64,000 nucleotides of DNA from GCA-2711565 sp963664245 (lineage in GTDB: Bacteria; Bacteroidota; Bacteroidia; Bacteroidales; GCA-2711565), in contig OY760934.1 in NCBI GenBank assembly GCA_963664245.1, forward strand, positions 2,976,001 to 3,040,000. Direction: 5' to 3'. Shown here one piece after another: positions 61,871 through 64,000 of the stretch. Under the pieces are notes generated by a model. The model searched no databases, had not been told where the DNA came from, and saw only the letters and a program-made list of their open reading frames with translations. Within the stretch, counting starts at the first letter, position 1, and every line of letters begins with the position of its first letter. The translations under genes were made by a program, and so were the position numbers.

Positions 61871-64000
61871 TTATTCATATTTAAGTGCCTGAACTGGATT
61901 TGTAATTGCAGCTTTTGCCGAATGATAAGAAACAGTAATTAAACACAATAAAATTGACGATATTCCTGCAAGTAAAAATATTTTGTAATCCATTTTGACT
62001 TGGTATTCAAAATTTTGCAACCATTTATCCATCAAATAATAAGCTAAAGGCATTGTTATTATATTTGCTATAATGGTTAGGGTCAGGAACTGTTTCAATA
62101 GTCTGATAATAATATCTTTAACTTTTGCACCCATTGTTTTTCTGATTACGATTTCTTTTGTTTTGCGTTGGGCAATAGAAAGAGATAACCCAAAGAGCCC
62201 TAAAGATGCAATTAGAATAGCAAGTAGGGCAAATATTCCAATCAATCTGGCTAAATTCATTTCGGTTTTATATTGATGATCGATGTAGGTGTCAGTAAAC
62301 TGGTAAATGAAGGGAGCTTCAGGGCAGTATTCTTTCCAGGTTTTATCGATAAATGCTAATGTTTCCTGGATATTTTGGCCGTCGAGTTTAATAACAACCT
62401 GCCTCAGGTATCTTGGTCCGAATGAATGGCTCATTCTATACATGACGGGCTTAATTTTATCAGTTAAAGAGCGGGTATGAAAATCTTTCATTATACCAAT
62501 GATTTGTTCATAATTTCTGCCGAATTTGAATTTTTCTGTTAATGGATTTTTTACGTTATAATATTTGATAAATTCTTCGTTTACCAGAACTGCTTTTTTA
62601 TCGGAAAAGATATTTTTATCAAAAGATCTTCCTTCCTTTATTTTAATTCCAAGGGCTTCAATGTAATCATAGTCAACAGAGTTTCCTTCGTAAATAATTA
62701 CTTTTTTGGCATCTTTTGGCATTTCAGGCAACTTGTCACCACCTCCACTACCCCAATGATCAACAATTCTGCCCCTCATTTTAAGCGGCCTTAAAAGCAT
62801 GTAGCTTAATGTCGTTTTGTAAGCTGGTTGTCCGGAAAATGAAGAGGAAACGAACAAAATATGCGGGTTCTTCAATAAATCATTTTTAAATGTTGGGTAT
62901 TTTTGGTTAAATGTTTTTCGGTAATTGTCAGTTAGTATTGATACCAGGTTTTCTTTTTTAAACCCTAAAACATTACTGTTTTTCATGTATCTAACCTGAT
63001 TATAAATAATCCCCGAACATATTACCAGGGCAATAAAAATCATGAGTTGAAGAACAATCAAACTTCTCTGGAAAATGGATCCTCTAATTCCAAGATTAAT
63101 TTGGCTTCTGAATACGTCAATTGGTTTAAAAGATGACAAGTAAAAAGCAATATAACTACCCGAAACAATTCCGGTAATGATACAAATAAGTATCAATGAG
63201 GGGAATAAAAATGGATTAGAAAAGTCTAATGATATTGATTTGCTCAGAAGCTGGTTTATGAATGGTAAAGAAAAATGAGCCAGTGTGAGTGAGATAGGTA
63301 ATGCAATAAAAGAAATGATAAGAGACTCTCCCAAAACTTGTTTTACAATGTTTGAGCGGTTGGCACCTATTACTTTTCTTAATCCAATTTCTTTTATACG
63401 GACTAACGATCTGGTTGTAGAAAGAATGATATAGTTAATTATAGCAATGGAAAGAATAAGAAGTGCGATTATTCCGAACAAGTAAATTTGACCTAAATTA
63501 CCTTTAGTTTCAACACCAGAAATCAGATGATCTGAGTATAAATGAATTTTATTTAAGGCTTGAATTTGAAAATCAGAACCAAAATCCTTACCTAAATGTT
63601 GTTTAATTGTGTTTGTTATTTTTCCCTCATAGTCGTCCAAGTTTATTTCACCCCTAAAAATAAAGTAGGTGTAAAAATCATTATTCCTCCAACTTTCAAA
63701 AGCCGGGTAAACTCTTTTTCTGTTAATGTTTTCATAGCTCCAGATGGTGGTATAAATTGGCAGAATAAAATCAGCCTGAATATGTGAATTAGTTGGAAAA
63801 TCGTCAATAACAGCAGTTATGGTTTGCAAATAGTTTCGCTCGCTAAGATTAATTTCTATAGTTTCACCAATTACATCTTCTTTTCCAAAATATTTGTAAG
63901 CCATTGATTTTGTAATAACAATAGAATTGTTGTTTTTCAAACAGCTTTTGGGATCACCAGTAATGAATTTAAATGTGAAAATATCAAAAAAACTACTATC
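61871..64000 (-). CDS. FtsX/MacB-type ABC permease, N-terminus outside window
   Basis: The frame is open to the right edge: before the listed in-frame TTG at 63940 a further 20 codons read DSSFFDIFTFKFITGDPKSC, which is standard sequence for this family, so the gene starts beyond 64000. About 710 residues are visible: the end of the first periplasmic MacB_PCD domain, three helices with VRIKEIGLRKVIGANRSN, the second periplasmic domain, and the last helices with KTKEIVIRKTMGAKVKDI. It is a homologue of the permease at 14302-16686. The ATPase partner is not in the window. Confidence 0.9.
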   Translation of the reverse strand, partial: DSSFFDIFTFKFITGDPKSCLKNNNSIVITKSMAYKYFGKEDVIGETIEINLSERNYLQTITAVIDDFPTNSHIQADFILPIYTTIWSYENINRKRVYPAFESWRNNDFYTYFIFRGEINLDDYEGKITNTIKQHLGKDFGSDFQIQALNKIHLYSDHLISGVETKGNLGQIYLFGIIALLILSIAIINYIILSTTRSLVRIKEIGLRKVIGANRSNIVKQVLGESLIISFIALPISLTLAHFSLPFINQLLSKSISLDFSNPFLFPSLILICIITGIVSGSYIAFYLSSFKPIDVFRSQINLGIRGSIFQRSLIVLQLMIFIALVICSGIIYNQVRYMKNSNVLGFKKENLVSILTDNYRKTFNQKYPTFKNDLLKNPHILFVSSSFSGQPAYKTTLSYMLLRPLKMRGRIVDHWGSGGGDKLPEMPKDAKKVIIYEGNSVDYDYIEALGIKIKEGRSFDKNIFSDKKAVLVNEEFIKYYNVKNPLTEKFKFGRNYEQIIGIMKDFHTRSLTDKIKPVMYRMSHSFGPRYLRQVVIKLDGQNIQETLAFIDKTWKEYCPEAPFIYQFTDTYIDHQYKTEMNLARLIGIFALLAILIASLGLFGLSLSIAQRKTKEIVIRKTMGAKVKDIIIRLLKQFLTLTIIANIITMPLAYYLMDKWLQNFEYQVKMDYKIFLLAGISSILLCLITVSYHSAKAAITNPVQALKYE

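Overview
The window reads as chromosomal DNA of an anaerobic or facultative member of the Bacteroidetes, most likely Bacteroidia near the Marinilabiliales. The evidence is: Bacteroidetes-type promoters (TTTG or TTG around -33 and TAnnTTTG around -7), a type IX secretion C-terminal sorting domain, GldA, a GlsB/GlsA lipid pair, a methylmalonyl-CoA decarboxylase type carboxyltransferase, an FtsZ tail of Bacteroidetes type, few Shine-Dalgarno sequences, and the gene order mraZ to ftsZ followed by yqeY. The species cannot be named from the sequence alone.

Layout. 1-4150: a cut outer-membrane barrel gene, a SpoU-type RNA methyltransferase and mutS. 4169-5015: tRNA-Gly and tRNA-Leu, then two degenerate copies of the tRNA-Leu 3' end plus terminator, each carrying the same two palindrome insertions, with a small GIY-YIG nuclease gene between them. 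5016-7770: an accessory stretch of unknown genes on one strand, two of them followed by long folded palindromic elements that resemble integron attC sites or a mobile palindromic repeat. 7842-16686: a large secreted fibronectin-III protein, a multi-PAS hybrid histidine kinase and a FtsX/MacB-type permease.

17141-25476 is the most interesting region. A tightly overlapping operon encodes a 2x[4Fe-4S] protein, a radical SAM enzyme, a polyprenyl diphosphate synthase fused to a DUF116-like cysteine-rich domain, and an alpha-barrel prenyltransferase/cyclase-like protein. Facing it are a squalene-hopene-type class II cyclase (DxDDTA) and a DUF5714 protein. Together they look like an uncharacterised, probably anaerobic, terpenoid pathway. 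An AT-rich two-gene insert (21566-22820) sits between the two convergent arms.

25739-34458 holds a PAS protein, mutS2 (with an in-frame palindrome), small proteins, the carboxyltransferase/biotin-carrier pair, engB and glsB-glsA. 34683-50532 is a complete division and cell-wall (dcw) cluster under a clear MraZ operator: mraZ, rsmH, ftsL-like, ftsI, murE, mraY, murD, ftsW, murG, murC, ftsQ, ftsA, ftsZ, yqeY. 51020-53743 is the rplM-rpsI-rpsB-tsf translation operon on the minus strand. 53962-56346 has gldA and metK, with metK behind a SAM-II riboswitch. 56371-64000 is a mixed region: a SIMPL protein, a CPBP protease with TPR-like repeats, a miniature T9SS-tagged protein, a ModE-type regulator with a DUF1761 membrane protein, a nickel superoxide dismutase made with a Sec signal peptide, ppnP, and a second FtsX-type permease cut by the window edge.
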